DNA of 58,295 nucleotides. Origin: an uncultured Spirochaetales bacterium (GTDB taxonomy: Bacteria > Spirochaetota > Spirochaetia > Sphaerochaetales > Sphaerochaetaceae). Below, piece by piece: positions 50,750-58,295 of the stretch. The stretch spans positions 1 through 58,295 of the forward strand of contig CASDXQ010000039.1 in the NCBI GenBank assembly GCA_949285145.1. Direction: 5' to 3'. Numbering within the stretch: position 1 is the first letter of the stretch; every line of letters starts with the position of its first letter. The translations under genes and the position numbers were made by a program. The notes below the pieces were generated by a model. It had not been told where the DNA came from and did not search any database. It saw only the letters and a list, made by a program, of their open reading frames with translations.

Positions 50750-51985
50750 TCAACCTCTCTTTGAAAGAACATCTTTCTCGTATTTCTTTATATCATCATA
50801 CCAGCTGAAATCATCTGCAAGATTTTCCCTGATGAGGAACTCATTCCACACTTCCTGCCACGGCAGTGTCTTCATCTCTTCGGAGTATGCAAGAAGATGT
50901 GTATAGTCCTCGCTTTCCTGATCCGCCTTCATTCTTGCATTGTCTTCAAGAAGTGCCATCATCATCGCTTTCTGCATGTTTCTGGTCCCGATCACCCATG
51001 CCGCGATTCTGTTGATTGATGCATCAAAAAAGTCAAGTCCGATGAGAACCTTCTCCTCGGCATCGTTTCTCACGATTTCCTTTGCGATTTCCTTAATTTC
51101 ATCATCAAGGCGCACCACATGATCGCTGTCCCAGCGCACGGCACGTGTCACATGAAGTGGAATCCTGTCGAAGAAACACAGAAGTGCCGGAAGCTTTTCC
51201 GAAATGACTTCTGTCGGATGGTAGTGTCCTGAATCCAGAAGCTGATAAACACCATCATGATGTGATGCGTATGCAAGGTAGAATTCGCTTGAACCCACTG
51301 TGAATGATTCCACGCCGATTCCGAAGACCTTGCTCTCCACGCTGTCAATCACGCCGTCAAGCTTTTCTTCAAATATTTCATCAAGAGCATCCTTCAGTCT
51401 CAGTCTCGGTGTGAGCCGGTCGGCAGGAGTGTCCTTGAAACCGTCAGGAATCCAAAGGTTGCACACACAATGTGTATTCAGCTCCTTTGCAAAGTAAGCG
51501 GCAACGCGGCGGCTTCTTCTGCAGTGCTCTATCCAGAAGTCCCTTACGTTTTTGTGCGGGGATGAGAGAGTGAGATTGTTGACGACCATGGGATGGGAGA
51601 AGCATGTAGGGTTGAAGTCGAGTCCGAGTCTGTTCTTCTTTGCAAAGTCCACCCATGCCTTGTAATCTTCCACTTCTATCTCGTTTCTGTCCTTGTCCCT
51701 GTCGCTTATAAGGTAGCTTGCATGAAGGTTAAGTCTCTTTGCTCCCGGAATGAGTGATGATGCGAATTCGAAGTCCTGCATCAGTTCTTGCGCATTGCGT
51801 GCACGTCCGGGATAGTTGCCCGTGGTCTGTATGCCGCCTGAAAGGGCGCCTGCACCTTTTTCAAAACCGATCACGTCATCCCCCTGCCAGCAGTTGATGC
51901 TGACTGGAATATGTTTCATTTTCTCAAGTACAGCTTCTGTGTCGATATTGTATCTGCTGTATCTTTCCTTTGCATCCTGATACAT
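50750..51985 (-). CDS. rhaA: L-rhamnose isomerase
   Basis: A 411-aa enzyme converting L-rhamnose to L-rhamnulose. Typical blocks are ISINCWQGDDVIGFE at the start (here VSINCWQGDDV), GGIQTTGNYPGRARN, LDSGHYHPTEVISEK with metal ligands, and LIGLDFFDASINRIAAW. The ribosome site AGGAGG lies in the last codons of rhaB, giving coupled translation. The length matches the family. Confidence 0.95.
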   Translation of the reverse strand: MYQDAKERYSRYNIDTEAVLEKMKHIPVSINCWQGDDVIGFEKGAGALSGGIQTTGNYPGRARNAQELMQDFEFASSLIPGAKRLNLHASYLISDRDKDRNEIEVEDYKAWVDFAKKNRLGLDFNPTCFSHPMVVNNLTLSSPHKNVRDFWIEHCRRSRRVAAYFAKELNTHCVCNLWIPDGFKDTPADRLTPRLRLKDALDEIFEEKLDGVIDSVESKVFGIGVESFTVGSSEFYLAYASHHDGVYQLLDSGHYHPTEVISEKLPALLCFFDRIPLHVTRAVRWDSDHVVRLDDEIKEIAKEIVRNDAEEKVLIGLDFFDASINRIAAWVIGTRNMQKAMMMALLEDNARMKADQESEDYTHLLAYSEEMKTLPWQEVWNEFLIRENLADDFSWYDDIKKYEKDVLSKRG

Positions 51986-51986
51986 C

Positions 51987-53354
51987 TCAGTCCTCCTGAA
52001 TGGTTTTTATGTCGAATGAAGAGGCAAGAAGGGAAGGAATGTCCTCTCTTCTTATCTCGCCTGTGCGGATCATTGCTGAAAGCAGGCATCCTGCGGCACT
52101 GCCTTCATCCGGGCCGGCCGTGACGGTCAGACCTGTATATTTTCTTGTCAGCCGGTTGAGGAAATCATCCCTGGAGCCGCCGCCGACTATCGCAAGATGG
52201 TTGAACTTACGTCCTGTTATGCTGCTGATTTCTTCAATTGCATTCTTATATGCATTTGCAAGACTGTGATAGACGACAAGAGCCCTCTCTCCTATGCCGG
52301 ATGGTTTTCTCAGTCCTTGCTCCTCAAGTGCCCTGTCTATTTCCCCGCTCATGCTTGAAGGCGACAGGAAACGCGGCGAGAGCGCATCGACAAGGCCGAT
52401 GAGCCTGCTATTTGATGCTTTCGTGACAATTTCATCAAAAGAAAGGTTTTCCCCGCTTTCTTTTCTGATATTCTGCAGCATCCATGTCCCCATGATATTC
52501 TTAAGAAATCTAATCATACCGTTATCGGAGCCTTCATTTGTGAAATTGCTGTTCATCGCAATATCTGATGTTATTGCATTTTCATTTATGCAGCCGAGCA
52601 GCGACCATGTTCCGGATGAAAGGAAAAGACTGTCTTTCCCGAGCGGGCTTGCAAGAACCGCACATGCCGTGTCATGGGTGGGTGCAAGAATGAAGCGGGC
52701 ATTACATCCGGTTTTCTCCCTTATTTCTTTTCTCAGGGGTCCGAGCACTGTTCCCGGCATTGAGAGATCTGAGAAAAGACGTTCAGGCAGACCAAGTTTA
52801 CCGATAAGGTCCATATCCCACTGTGAAGTGCCGGCTTTGAGAAGACTTGATGTGGTTGCGTTTGTGTATTCCTGCACTTTCACTCCTGTAAGACGGAATG
52901 CAAGATAGTCGGGAATGAAGAGAAGACTTGAGGCTTTGTCGAGAACAGCAGGATCCTCAGCCTGCTGTGCTGCCAGCTGATAGACCGTGTTGAATCTCTG
53001 GTGCTGAATGCCTGTACGTCTGTAAAGCTCTTCATCTGAGACACAGAGCGAGACATTTTCAGTACGGCTGTCACGGTATGAGATGGCTGGAGCGAGAAGC
53101 CTGTCATTCTCATCAAGGAGTACGTAGTCGACTGCCCATGTGTCAATTGAGACATAGTCAGCATCCTTTGCTTTTGAAAGTCCTTCGATTATTTCATCTT
53201 CAAGATAGCGGATATCCCAGCAAAGGTGTCCGTTCTGCTTTATGAGCCTGTTTTCGAAACGGTGAACGACCTTTGTGATGATCTTCCCTTTTTCGAGCCG
53301 GGCTTCCAGCATCTTGCCGCTGGAGGCGCCGATGTCTATTGCCAGATATTTCAT
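51987..53354 (-). CDS. rhaB: rhamnulokinase
   Basis: A 455-aa FGGY-family kinase that phosphorylates L-rhamnulose. The N-terminal YLAIDIGASSGKML holds the phosphate-binding loop, WAVDYVLLD follows, and the second ATP-binding block AIVGGGSRDDFLNRL lies near residue 390. It is the first gene of the operon and is divergent from the AraC-type regulator, with 94 bp between the starts. Confidence 0.94.
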   Translation of the reverse strand: MKYLAIDIGASSGKMLEARLEKGKIITKVVHRFENRLIKQNGHLCWDIRYLEDEIIEGLSKAKDADYVSIDTWAVDYVLLDENDRLLAPAISYRDSRTENVSLCVSDEELYRRTGIQHQRFNTVYQLAAQQAEDPAVLDKASSLLFIPDYLAFRLTGVKVQEYTNATTSSLLKAGTSQWDMDLIGKLGLPERLFSDLSMPGTVLGPLRKEIREKTGCNARFILAPTHDTACAVLASPLGKDSLFLSSGTWSLLGCINENAITSDIAMNSNFTNEGSDNGMIRFLKNIMGTWMLQNIRKESGENLSFDEIVTKASNSRLIGLVDALSPRFLSPSSMSGEIDRALEEQGLRKPSGIGERALVVYHSLANAYKNAIEEISSITGRKFNHLAIVGGGSRDDFLNRLTRKYTGLTVTAGPDEGSAAGCLLSAMIRTGEIRREDIPSLLASSFDIKTIQED

Positions 53355-53369
53355 ACCTACATCATCACC

Positions 53370-53441
53370 CCGCAGTGCGGACTGTGCAATTGATAATTAT
53401 CATTACTTCTTGATTGATTTTAACTTTTCTTTCTTTATAAT
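53370..53441. promoter_or_regulatory. divergent rhamnose control region
   Basis: For rhaB (minus) TTGCAC, 17 bp and GATGAT form a candidate promoter whose spacer contains the palindrome CCGCA-G-TGCGG (53370-53380). A second palindrome TGATAATTATCA lies at 53391-53402. For the regulator gene (plus), TTGATT (53414-53419), 16 bp and TATAAT (53436-53441) put the start at about the ATG 53449, suggesting a leaderless mRNA. Confidence 0.55.
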
Positions 53442-53448
53442 TGGAATT

Positions 53449-54393
53449 ATGAGCAGACTTCTTGATGAATTTTACACTCTGAGTGACGAAGAGAAATACT
53501 ATCGCAGTCTATACATGGAAGGCAGGAGCAGGGCCGAATTCGTAAATCTCCCGTCTCAGGTTGAGGCAGCGGCGAGGCTTGAAGAGAAAATAGTTCTTGC
53601 CTCAAGCTATTATTCAAAGGATGACGATGCCTCTGTGATAATACTCAAACATCCGAATTACATGCCGCTTTATCTTCACTCGCACCGTTTTGTCGAGATG
53701 AACTATGTACTGCGCGGCAGCGTCAGGGAAAACATAGAAGGCCGGACGTTCACGCTTGGAAAAGGAAACCTGCTTGTTCTGCTTCCGGGGTTCTACCACA
53801 GCATAGGCGTTTTCGATGATGAAACAGCCGCTGTGAATCTGCTTGTGAGCCGTGATCTCTTCTCGTTCCTTGATGAAAGGTTCGACATGCACCTCTCTTC
53901 TTCATCTTTTGCAGTGTATGGGGATCTTGATCTTGAAAATGAGCTGGAAGACCTGCTGAGGGAAGACAGGATCAGTGACGAGGTTTCCCGGATGAAGAAG
54001 GAAGTGACAGCGGCTTCCATATTGCTCAAGGTGAAAAGGGAAGGGCATCTTGAGATGAGGGCGGAAGAATGCCGCCGCAATGAAGTCTACCGGATAATGT
54101 CATACATCGAAGAGAATCTCAAAGACGTGACGCTTTCATCTTTCTCAGCTCATTTCAATTTGTGTGAGCAGTACGCATCCCGCATGATAAAGGAAAAGAC
54201 AGGAGAACTCTTCTCCTCCATTGTGAGACGGCTCCGTATGGAGGCCTCCTGCCGCCTGCTGAGAAACAGCAGGATCACTCTCAAGGAAATCGCATACAAT
54301 GTCGGCTACAGCTCTGCGGAGCAGTTCAGCCGCACATTCAGGGATTATTATGATATGACACCGGGAGAGTACAGAAAAAGAACATCTCTTTAA
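53449..54393 (+). CDS. AraC family regulator (RhaS/RhaR-like)
   Basis: A 314-aa regulator. Residues about 70-130 form a cupin sugar-sensing domain (YLHSHRFVEMNYVLRGSV, LVLLPGFYHSIGV). The C-terminal 100 residues are the double helix-turn-helix (FNLCEQYASRMIKEKTGE, ITLKEIAYNVGYSSAEQFSRTFR, ending MTPGEYRKR). ATG 53449 starts MSRLLDEF; longer frames upstream run through the control region. Its position opposite rhaB makes rhamnose-dependent activation of the rha genes the likely role. It overlaps convergent rhaM by 4 bp. Confidence 0.9.
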   Translation: MSRLLDEFYTLSDEEKYYRSLYMEGRSRAEFVNLPSQVEAAARLEEKIVLASSYYSKDDDASVIILKHPNYMPLYLHSHRFVEMNYVLRGSVRENIEGRTFTLGKGNLLVLLPGFYHSIGVFDDETAAVNLLVSRDLFSFLDERFDMHLSSSSFAVYGDLDLENELEDLLREDRISDEVSRMKKEVTAASILLKVKREGHLEMRAEECRRNEVYRIMSYIEENLKDVTLSSFSAHFNLCEQYASRMIKEKTGELFSSIVRRLRMEASCRLLRNSRITLKEIAYNVGYSSAEQFSRTFRDYYDMTPGEYRKRTSL

Positions 54394-54707
54394 TCCAGAT
54401 GGAACATTTCCTCAAGCGGAACTGAGACAGGGCTTTCATCTTCATTGACGATCATGAGCGGTGCCATGAAATGCCACCATTCCCTTATCGCTTTCTCGCT
54501 TCCAAGATCCTGGCTTCCTGCCTCTCCCTTCACTTTCTGGAAGGCGAAAAGCGTGCCGGTCTCCTCATCGAGATAGATGGAGTAGTCATATACGCCTGCT
54601 TCTTTCAGAACTTTCTCTACTTCGGGCCACAGCTCGCTGTGACGTTTCCTGTACTCTTCCCTGCAGCCCGGTTTCAGGTACATTTTAAATGCTTCACGTT
54701 TTTCCAT
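54390..54707 (-). CDS. rhaM: L-rhamnose mutarotase
   Basis: A 105-aa protein that interconverts rhamnose anomers. The start MEKREAFKMYLKPGCREEYRKRH matches RhaM length and layout (104 aa in E. coli), so ATG 54707 is preferred over ATG 54728. ELWPEVEKVL, the catalytic-region block DYSIYLDEETGTLFAFQ and WWHFMAPLM are family motifs. It stands alone on the minus strand, convergent to the regulator. Confidence 0.9.
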   Translation of the reverse strand: MEKREAFKMYLKPGCREEYRKRHSELWPEVEKVLKEAGVYDYSIYLDEETGTLFAFQKVKGEAGSQDLGSEKAIREWWHFMAPLMIVNEDESPVSVPLEEMFHLD

Positions 54708-54763
54708 GAGATAATGGTAACCCTTCATTACTAAATAAGCAAAATGTTATATTTTAACATTTA

Positions 54764-54808
54764 ATGACAAAAATTAATCTGCTTCCCCATCTTGTGACGG
54801 AGAAGCAG
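54764..54808 (-). terminator. terminator of trpB
   Basis: On the minus strand CTGCTTCTCC pairs with GGGGAAGCAG (plus 54779-54808, one G-U, 10-nt loop) and ATTAATTTTTGTC follows. It lies 8 bp after the trpB stop. Confidence 0.85.
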
Positions 54809-54815
54809 AAAGAGG

Positions 54816-56030
54816 TCAATGATCTTTTTTGTAATACACATCTATGTCCTTGTCACCTCGTCCGGAGAGGTTTACAAGAATCGTCTGATCCTTGTCAAGC
54901 TGTTCGGCAAGCTTTACGGCATAGGCGACAGCATGGCTGGACTCAAGTGCGGGAATGATGCCTTCCATGCGGCTTAATGCATAGAACGCTTCAACAGCCT
55001 CCCTGTCCGTGATTGTCGTGTATGTGACACGTTTTATGTCATGCAGGTAGCAGTGCTGAGGACCGCTTCCCGGGTAGTCCAGTCCTGATGCGATTGAGTA
55101 CACGGGAAGGGGTTCACCCTTGTCATCCTGGATCATGATGGTTTTGAAACCGTGCATTATGCCTTTGCTTCCCTTTGTGATGGAAGCCGCATGTGCGCCT
55201 GTCTCGAGGCCCATTCCTGCAGGTTCGACGCCGTACAGTTTCACATCTTTGTCGTCAAGGAAGGCAGAGAACATTCCCATGGCATTGCTGCCGCCTCCGA
55301 CACAGGCGACAATGTTATCCGGAAGACGGCCTGTCATCTCAAGCATCTGACGGCGTGCCTCAATTCCTATAACAGCCTGGAAATCGCGGACCATCATCGG
55401 AAATGGATGCGGACCGACAACAGATCCGATGCAGTAGATCTGTGTCACAGGATCTTTCAGATACGCCTTGAATGCTTCATCGACGGCATCTTTCAGTGTT
55501 CTTGTACCCGTTTTCACGGGAATTACCTTCGCTCCGAGTATTTTCATCCTTGATACATTCGGGGCTTCCTTCATGACGTCGATCTCCCCCATGTAGATGT
55601 CGCATTCAAGGCCCATGAGGGCAGCTGCGGTTGCAAGGGCAACACCGTGCTGGCCTGCACCGGTTTCGGCAATGACTTTCTTCTTGCCCATTCTCTTTGC
55701 AAGCAGCACTTCTCCAAGACAGTGGTTGATCTTGTGGGCGCCTGTGTGGTTGAGGTCCTCTCTCTTGAGATAGATTTTCGCACCTCCAACTGCGTCACTC
55801 AGGTTCTTTGCAAACGTTACCGGAGAAGGGCGTCCTGTGTAATGTGCGTTCAGATCTGCCAGTTCCTGTACGAAAGCCGGATCCTGTGAGATCTCTTCAT
55901 ACTTTGCCGCAACCTCATCCATCACTTTCTGCAGTGCCTCAGGCACGAATGAGCCGCCGTATTCGCCGAAATACCCTTTGCTGTCCGGAAGATTGACTGT
56001 GTCTATTTCTTTATTGAGCAGGTTTGTCAT
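54816..56030 (-). CDS. trpB: tryptophan synthase beta subunit
   Basis: A 404-aa PLP enzyme joining indole and serine. The PLP lysine is Lys100 in [19 protein letters not shown] follows near 118, and the phosphate-binding loop [10 protein letters not shown] near 237 is intact. It is the TrpB1 type by length and sequence. No trpA or other trp gene is adjacent, so it may scavenge indole or pair with a distant TrpA. The ATG follows AAGGAG. A promoter with direct-repeat operator precedes it. Confidence 0.94.
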   Translation of the reverse strand: MTNLLNKEIDTVNLPDSKGYFGEYGGSFVPEALQKVMDEVAAKYEEISQDPAFVQELADLNAHYTGRPSPVTFAKNLSDAVGGAKIYLKREDLNHTGAHKINHCLGEVLLAKRMGKKKVIAETGAGQHGVALATAAALMGLECDIYMGEIDVMKEAPNVSRMKILGAKVIPVKTGTRTLKDAVDEAFKAYLKDPVTQIYCIGSVVGPHPFPMMVRDFQAVIGIEARRQMLEMTGRLPDNIVACVGGGSNAMGMFSAFLDDKDVKLYGVEPAGMGLETGAHAASITKGSKGIMHGFKTIMIQDDKGEPLPVYSIASGLDYPGSGPQHCYLHDIKRVTYTTITDREAVEAFYALSRMEGIIPALESSHAVAYAVKLAEQLDKDQTILVNLSGRGDKDIDVYYKKDH

Positions 56031-56055
56031 TTTTGTCTCCTTGATGTTTTTGTTT

Positions 56056-56091
56056 ATAGAAACATTACTGTAAATAGAAACATAATGTCAA
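56056..56091 (-). promoter_or_regulatory. trpB promoter with direct-repeat operator
   Basis: On the minus strand TTGACA (56086-56091), 18 bp and TAATGT form the promoter. The word ATGTTTCTAT occurs twice (plus 56056-56065 and 56074-56083), 18 bp apart, one in the spacer and one after the -10, so a bound protein would block polymerase. Confidence 0.6.
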
Positions 56092-56097
56092 TAGAAT

Positions 56098-56778
56098 TCA
56101 CTGGTCTTTTTTCCATTTGTTTTCATGCAGTGTGAATTTGTTTTTCCTGTAATCTATAAGTCCCTCCGTCTTCATCTTTGACAGAACTGAAGACAGGGCA
56201 CTTCTGTCAACGGCGAGAAAGGACGCAAGCTGCTGACGGTCGAAGGGGATGGTGACTGTATTGCTGTGCTGTCTTTCCGCCGCTTCAGACAGATAAGATG
56301 TCACCTTTTCCTTCGTGCTGCGTCTTGACAGGCAGTTTATTTTTCCGGCAAGTGTCATGTTTTTCTCCGAAAGAATCCTGAAAAGATTGCCGATCAGCCT
56401 GCTGTGGCATGGACAGGATGCTTCACATGTTCCCGTCACTTTCACGGCATCCAGAAACATCACTGTGCATTTGTCTTCCGCAACGCAGTCATTGAGCATT
56501 GCCCTGCCTGTGAGGGCATAGACTTCGGCAAATATTTCACCATGTCCGATCACGTTCAGGATGCTGCATCTTCCCCACCAGTCAGTCTTCTGTATGATGA
56601 GCCTGCCTTCAAGCAGCAGGGGAATGGAAGAAGTGGTATCGCCCTGATGGAAAACGTATTCCCCTTTGCCGAAGACTCTCAGTGAGGCATTGAAACATTC
56701 AAGCATTGAGAGTATTTCATCATTTCCTATGTGCGAAAACAGATCTGTTTTGCTGAGAATGTCAATATATTTTTCCAT
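56098..56778 (-). CDS. Crp/Fnr family regulator
   Basis: A 226-aa regulator starting MEKYIDILSK. The cNMP-like sensor domain covers residues 10-115. A cluster Cys118-x3-Cys122-x-Cys124 follows on the dimer helix. The winged helix (STKEKVTSYLSEAAE, FDRQQLASFLAVDRSALSSVL) lies near 165-215. Absence of the cAMP RxS motif argues against cAMP. Cys residues suggest redox, iron-sulfur or NO sensing, as in anaerobe Fnr-like proteins. It is divergent from a ferredoxin-like gene, with a palindrome between them. Confidence 0.88.
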   Translation of the reverse strand: MEKYIDILSKTDLFSHIGNDEILSMLECFNASLRVFGKGEYVFHQGDTTSSIPLLLEGRLIIQKTDWWGRCSILNVIGHGEIFAEVYALTGRAMLNDCVAEDKCTVMFLDAVKVTGTCEASCPCHSRLIGNLFRILSEKNMTLAGKINCLSRRSTKEKVTSYLSEAAERQHSNTVTIPFDRQQLASFLAVDRSALSSVLSKMKTEGLIDYRKNKFTLHENKWKKDQ

Positions 56779-56780
56779 TT

Positions 56781-56823
56781 TGTTGTTTTTGCAACATAAT
56801 ATCATGAAAACTTCAGATATAGT
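56781..56823 (+). promoter_or_regulatory. class II activator site and promoter of the ferredoxin-like gene
   Basis: TGTTG-N6-CAACA (56781-56796) is centred at 56788.5. The -10 TATAGT (56818-56823) predicts a start near 56830, so the site is centred at -41.5, the classical Crp/Fnr class II position. The -35 region is poor (CATAAT), as expected for an activated promoter. The same site touches the regulator's own start codon region. Confidence 0.7.
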
Positions 56824-56853
56824 AGAGGAAAAAAGCAGACAGGAGAAACTGAA

Positions 56854-57540
56854 ATGATCAGGAAAATAGTATGTATTGATGAAATGAAATGTACAGGCTG
56901 CGGAGAGTGTGCGATGGCATGCCATGAAGGTGCGATTGCCATGATCGGCGGCAAGGCGAAGCTCATAAGGGGCGATTATTGCGACGGGCTCGGTGATTGC
57001 CTTCCTTCCTGTCCTGCCGGAGCCATAACAATAGAGGAAAGGGAAGCTGTGCCGTACAATGAAGAAGCCGTGAATGAGGCAAAGGCACAAAAGCCTCTTG
57101 CATGCGGCTGTCCCGGCAGTCTTTCAAGAAGCATTGAAAGAAAGGAAGAAAAGGCCTGTCCGTGTCATTCATCTTCTGCCAGTCATCTTGCAAACTGGCC
57201 TGTGCAGATCAGACTTGCACCTGTTGAGGCTCCTTATTTTGACAGTTCGGATCTTCTGATCGCCGCCGACTGCAGTGCCTATGCATACGGAGCATTCCAG
57301 GAAGATTTCATCCGCGGCCGTGTGACGCTTGTAGGCTGTCCGAAGCTGGACGCTGTTGATTACAAAGACAAGCTTTCCCTTATTTTGAAAAATAATAATA
57401 TCCGCTCAGTGACACTTGTACGCATGGAAGTGCCCTGCTGCGGAGGTCTTGAGGCTGCCCTCCGGAATGCACTGAAAGCCTGCGGCAGAGACATCCCGCT
57501 CAAAGTCGTTACAATCTCCGTACAGGGGGAAATACTCTGA
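56854..57540 (+). CDS. 4Fe-4S ferredoxin-type protein (228 aa)
   Basis: The N-terminus has two cluster motifs: CTGCGECAMAC (Cys13, 16, 19, 23) and a variant C-x5-C-x3-C (Cys43, 49, 53) in YCDGLGDCLPSCPAG. The next 170 residues form a separate domain with further Cys pairs (ACGCPGS, ACPCHSS, VGCPKLD, VPCCGG), which may hold another cluster. It is probably an electron carrier or redox enzyme under the divergent Crp/Fnr protein. AGGAG precedes ATG 56854. It overlaps the next gene by 1 bp. Confidence 0.85.
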   Translation: MIRKIVCIDEMKCTGCGECAMACHEGAIAMIGGKAKLIRGDYCDGLGDCLPSCPAGAITIEEREAVPYNEEAVNEAKAQKPLACGCPGSLSRSIERKEEKACPCHSSSASHLANWPVQIRLAPVEAPYFDSSDLLIAADCSAYAYGAFQEDFIRGRVTLVGCPKLDAVDYKDKLSLILKNNNIRSVTLVRMEVPCCGGLEAALRNALKACGRDIPLKVVTISVQGEIL

Positions 57541-57974
57541 TGAATGACAGGCAAAAGATCTTAAGCTGTCTTATTGGGCTTGCACGTGCAGCAGAAGGCA
57601 ATGAAGGAAAGCTTGACGGAGAGACTGACAGGCTCGTATGCACAGCTCTTTCAGCCATCGGAGAGGAGAAAATCAGCAGTGATGCGGTCGATTATATTCT
57701 CTCTGCGTTGAGAAAAGAGAAGAAAAGGATAGCTCCAGACTGCTTTTCCTGTGCTTCCCCATGCGGAAGAACAGACGATCCTGATCTGTCAGCATTATCA
57801 GATTCACCTGAGGTGAGGGATCTCAAGGAAAGGCTGGCTGGGACTCTGATCAGCCTTTCCTGTGAAAAGAAGATGAATCCATCTGTTTACAAGGCTCTGT
57901 ATATGATCGGATATGACGGTCTTTCACGCACAGATGCCTGTCAGCTTCTGAACGGGCTGGAGAGTCTTCTGTAA
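57540..57974 (+). CDS. small Cys-motif protein of unknown function (144 aa)
   Basis: I do not recognise a named family. The protein is mostly helical and has a central CFSCASPCGRTDD motif (Cys68, Cys71, Cys75), which could hold an iron-sulfur cluster or metal. Its start overlaps the stop of the ferredoxin-like gene (TGATG-type), so the two are coupled and probably work together. Similar short proteins lie beside hydroxylamine reductase/Hcp genes in anaerobes, from memory. Confidence 0.7.
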   Translation: MNDRQKILSCLIGLARAAEGNEGKLDGETDRLVCTALSAIGEEKISSDAVDYILSALRKEKKRIAPDCFSCASPCGRTDDPDLSALSDSPEVRDLKERLAGTLISLSCEKKMNPSVYKALYMIGYDGLSRTDACQLLNGLESLL

Positions 57975-58295
57975 GACACATAACAGATCGAGAAATAGAG
58001 AATCCAGCCGAGGGGGACAACATACCAGACAATCTCAACACCGTAAAGAGGAGCGAAAACCATGGCGCCGATCACACGCAGCGACAGGTTTGCGATGCTT
58101 GCAGCGGTGAATGATGCCATCTTTCCCATGCCGCGCAGCACGCCTCCTGTGACAAAGGCAAAACCGAGAATCCCGTAGAACCAGCCCAGATAGGAAAGGT
58201 TCTCTTCCCCCGTCCTGTATGCTGCAGCGCTTCCATCTGTTCCAAGAAACAGGGAGATTATTTCAGTGTTGAAAGCCTGAAGAATGATGCAGATT
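57941..58295 (-). CDS. MATE family efflux transporter, C-terminal part (cut by window edge)
   Basis: The open frame runs from the right edge to the stop at 57941. It encodes about 117 residues with three or four membrane helices (WFYGILGFAFVTGGVLRGMGK, ASIANLSLRVIGAMVFAPLYGV, VVPLGWILYFSICYV). The GVLRGMGK block and the final helices fit the C-terminal lobe of MATE transporters, which export drugs or metabolites with Na+ or H+. The 5' part lies outside the window. The stop is inside the convergent Cys-protein gene by 34 bp. Confidence 0.8.
   Translation of the reverse strand, partial: ICIILQAFNTEIISLFLGTDGSAAAYRTGEENLSYLGWFYGILGFAFVTGGVLRGMGKMASFTAASIANLSLRVIGAMVFAPLYGVEIVWYVVPLGWILYFSICYVSYRRLSSPFRS

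Overview
The window looks like chromosome of a host-associated, anaerobic spirochaete, most likely of the Sphaerochaeta/Sphaerochaetaceae type. This is inference. The clues are solute-binding proteins whose signal peptides are followed by Gly/Ala-Ser-Glu-Ser tails, a GTP-dependent PEP carboxykinase plus a sodium-pumping oxaloacetate decarboxylase, a Se-dependent-type xanthine dehydrogenase, and many sugar ABC transporters. No rRNA operon or CRISPR array was seen. One tRNA (Ala, GGC) is present.

Layout. 0-11 kb: a small lipoprotein and a DMT exporter on the minus strand, then a carbohydrate locus with an (alpha/alpha)6 glycosidase, a GH65 phosphorylase, a LacI regulator, a CUT1 ABC transporter (binding protein and two permeases) and a GH31 glycosidase. 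The hydrolase operon and the lacI-type gene carry the same 16-bp palindromic operator, placed 31 bp from the first base of a TTGACA box in both. 11-13.3 kb: a three-gene polar amino acid ABC operon. 13.3-22.0 kb: an AT-richer accessory island ending at the tRNA-Ala 3' end. It holds a divergent pair of AAA-DUF4143 ATPases, a twice-frameshifted AlbA_2 regulator bracketed by a 16-bp direct repeat, a Fic enzyme, an AbrB antitoxin whose PIN toxin is reduced to a 25-codon stub, a likely YhcG nuclease fragment, a decayed serine recombinase and a large CxxC protein of unknown function.

22-34.6 kb: housekeeping and transport genes, namely asd, a U32 peptidase, a lone cNMP-binding domain, pckG, a complete DUF3798-type ABC transporter with a small membrane partner, and a WYL regulator. 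34.7-43.8 kb: a 47-aa membrane peptide, trxA, a membrane protein, RNase D, a fused xanthine dehydrogenase, a probable IS605/TnpB right-end remnant, a metal ABC operon whose DUF1893-ATPase fusion gene is broken by a deletion, dCMP deaminase and an alpha/beta hydrolase. 43.8-47.6 kb: oadGAB, whose alpha subunit has two biotinyl domains. 47.7-49.9 kb: YitT and MFS membrane proteins. 49.9-54.7 kb: a complete rhamnose set (rhaB-A-D, a divergent AraC regulator and rhaM). 54.8-58.3 kb: a lone trpB, a Crp/Fnr regulator divergent from a ferredoxin-like gene with a textbook -41.5 operator, a small Cys protein, and the C-terminal end of a MATE transporter cut by the window edge.

The most promising signals for new biology are the accessory island (paired DUF4143 ATPases with private palindromes, and the repeat-bracketed AlbA_2 gene), the DUF1893-ATPase fusion, the DUF3798 transporter of unknown ligand, and the Crp-ferredoxin-Cys protein module.
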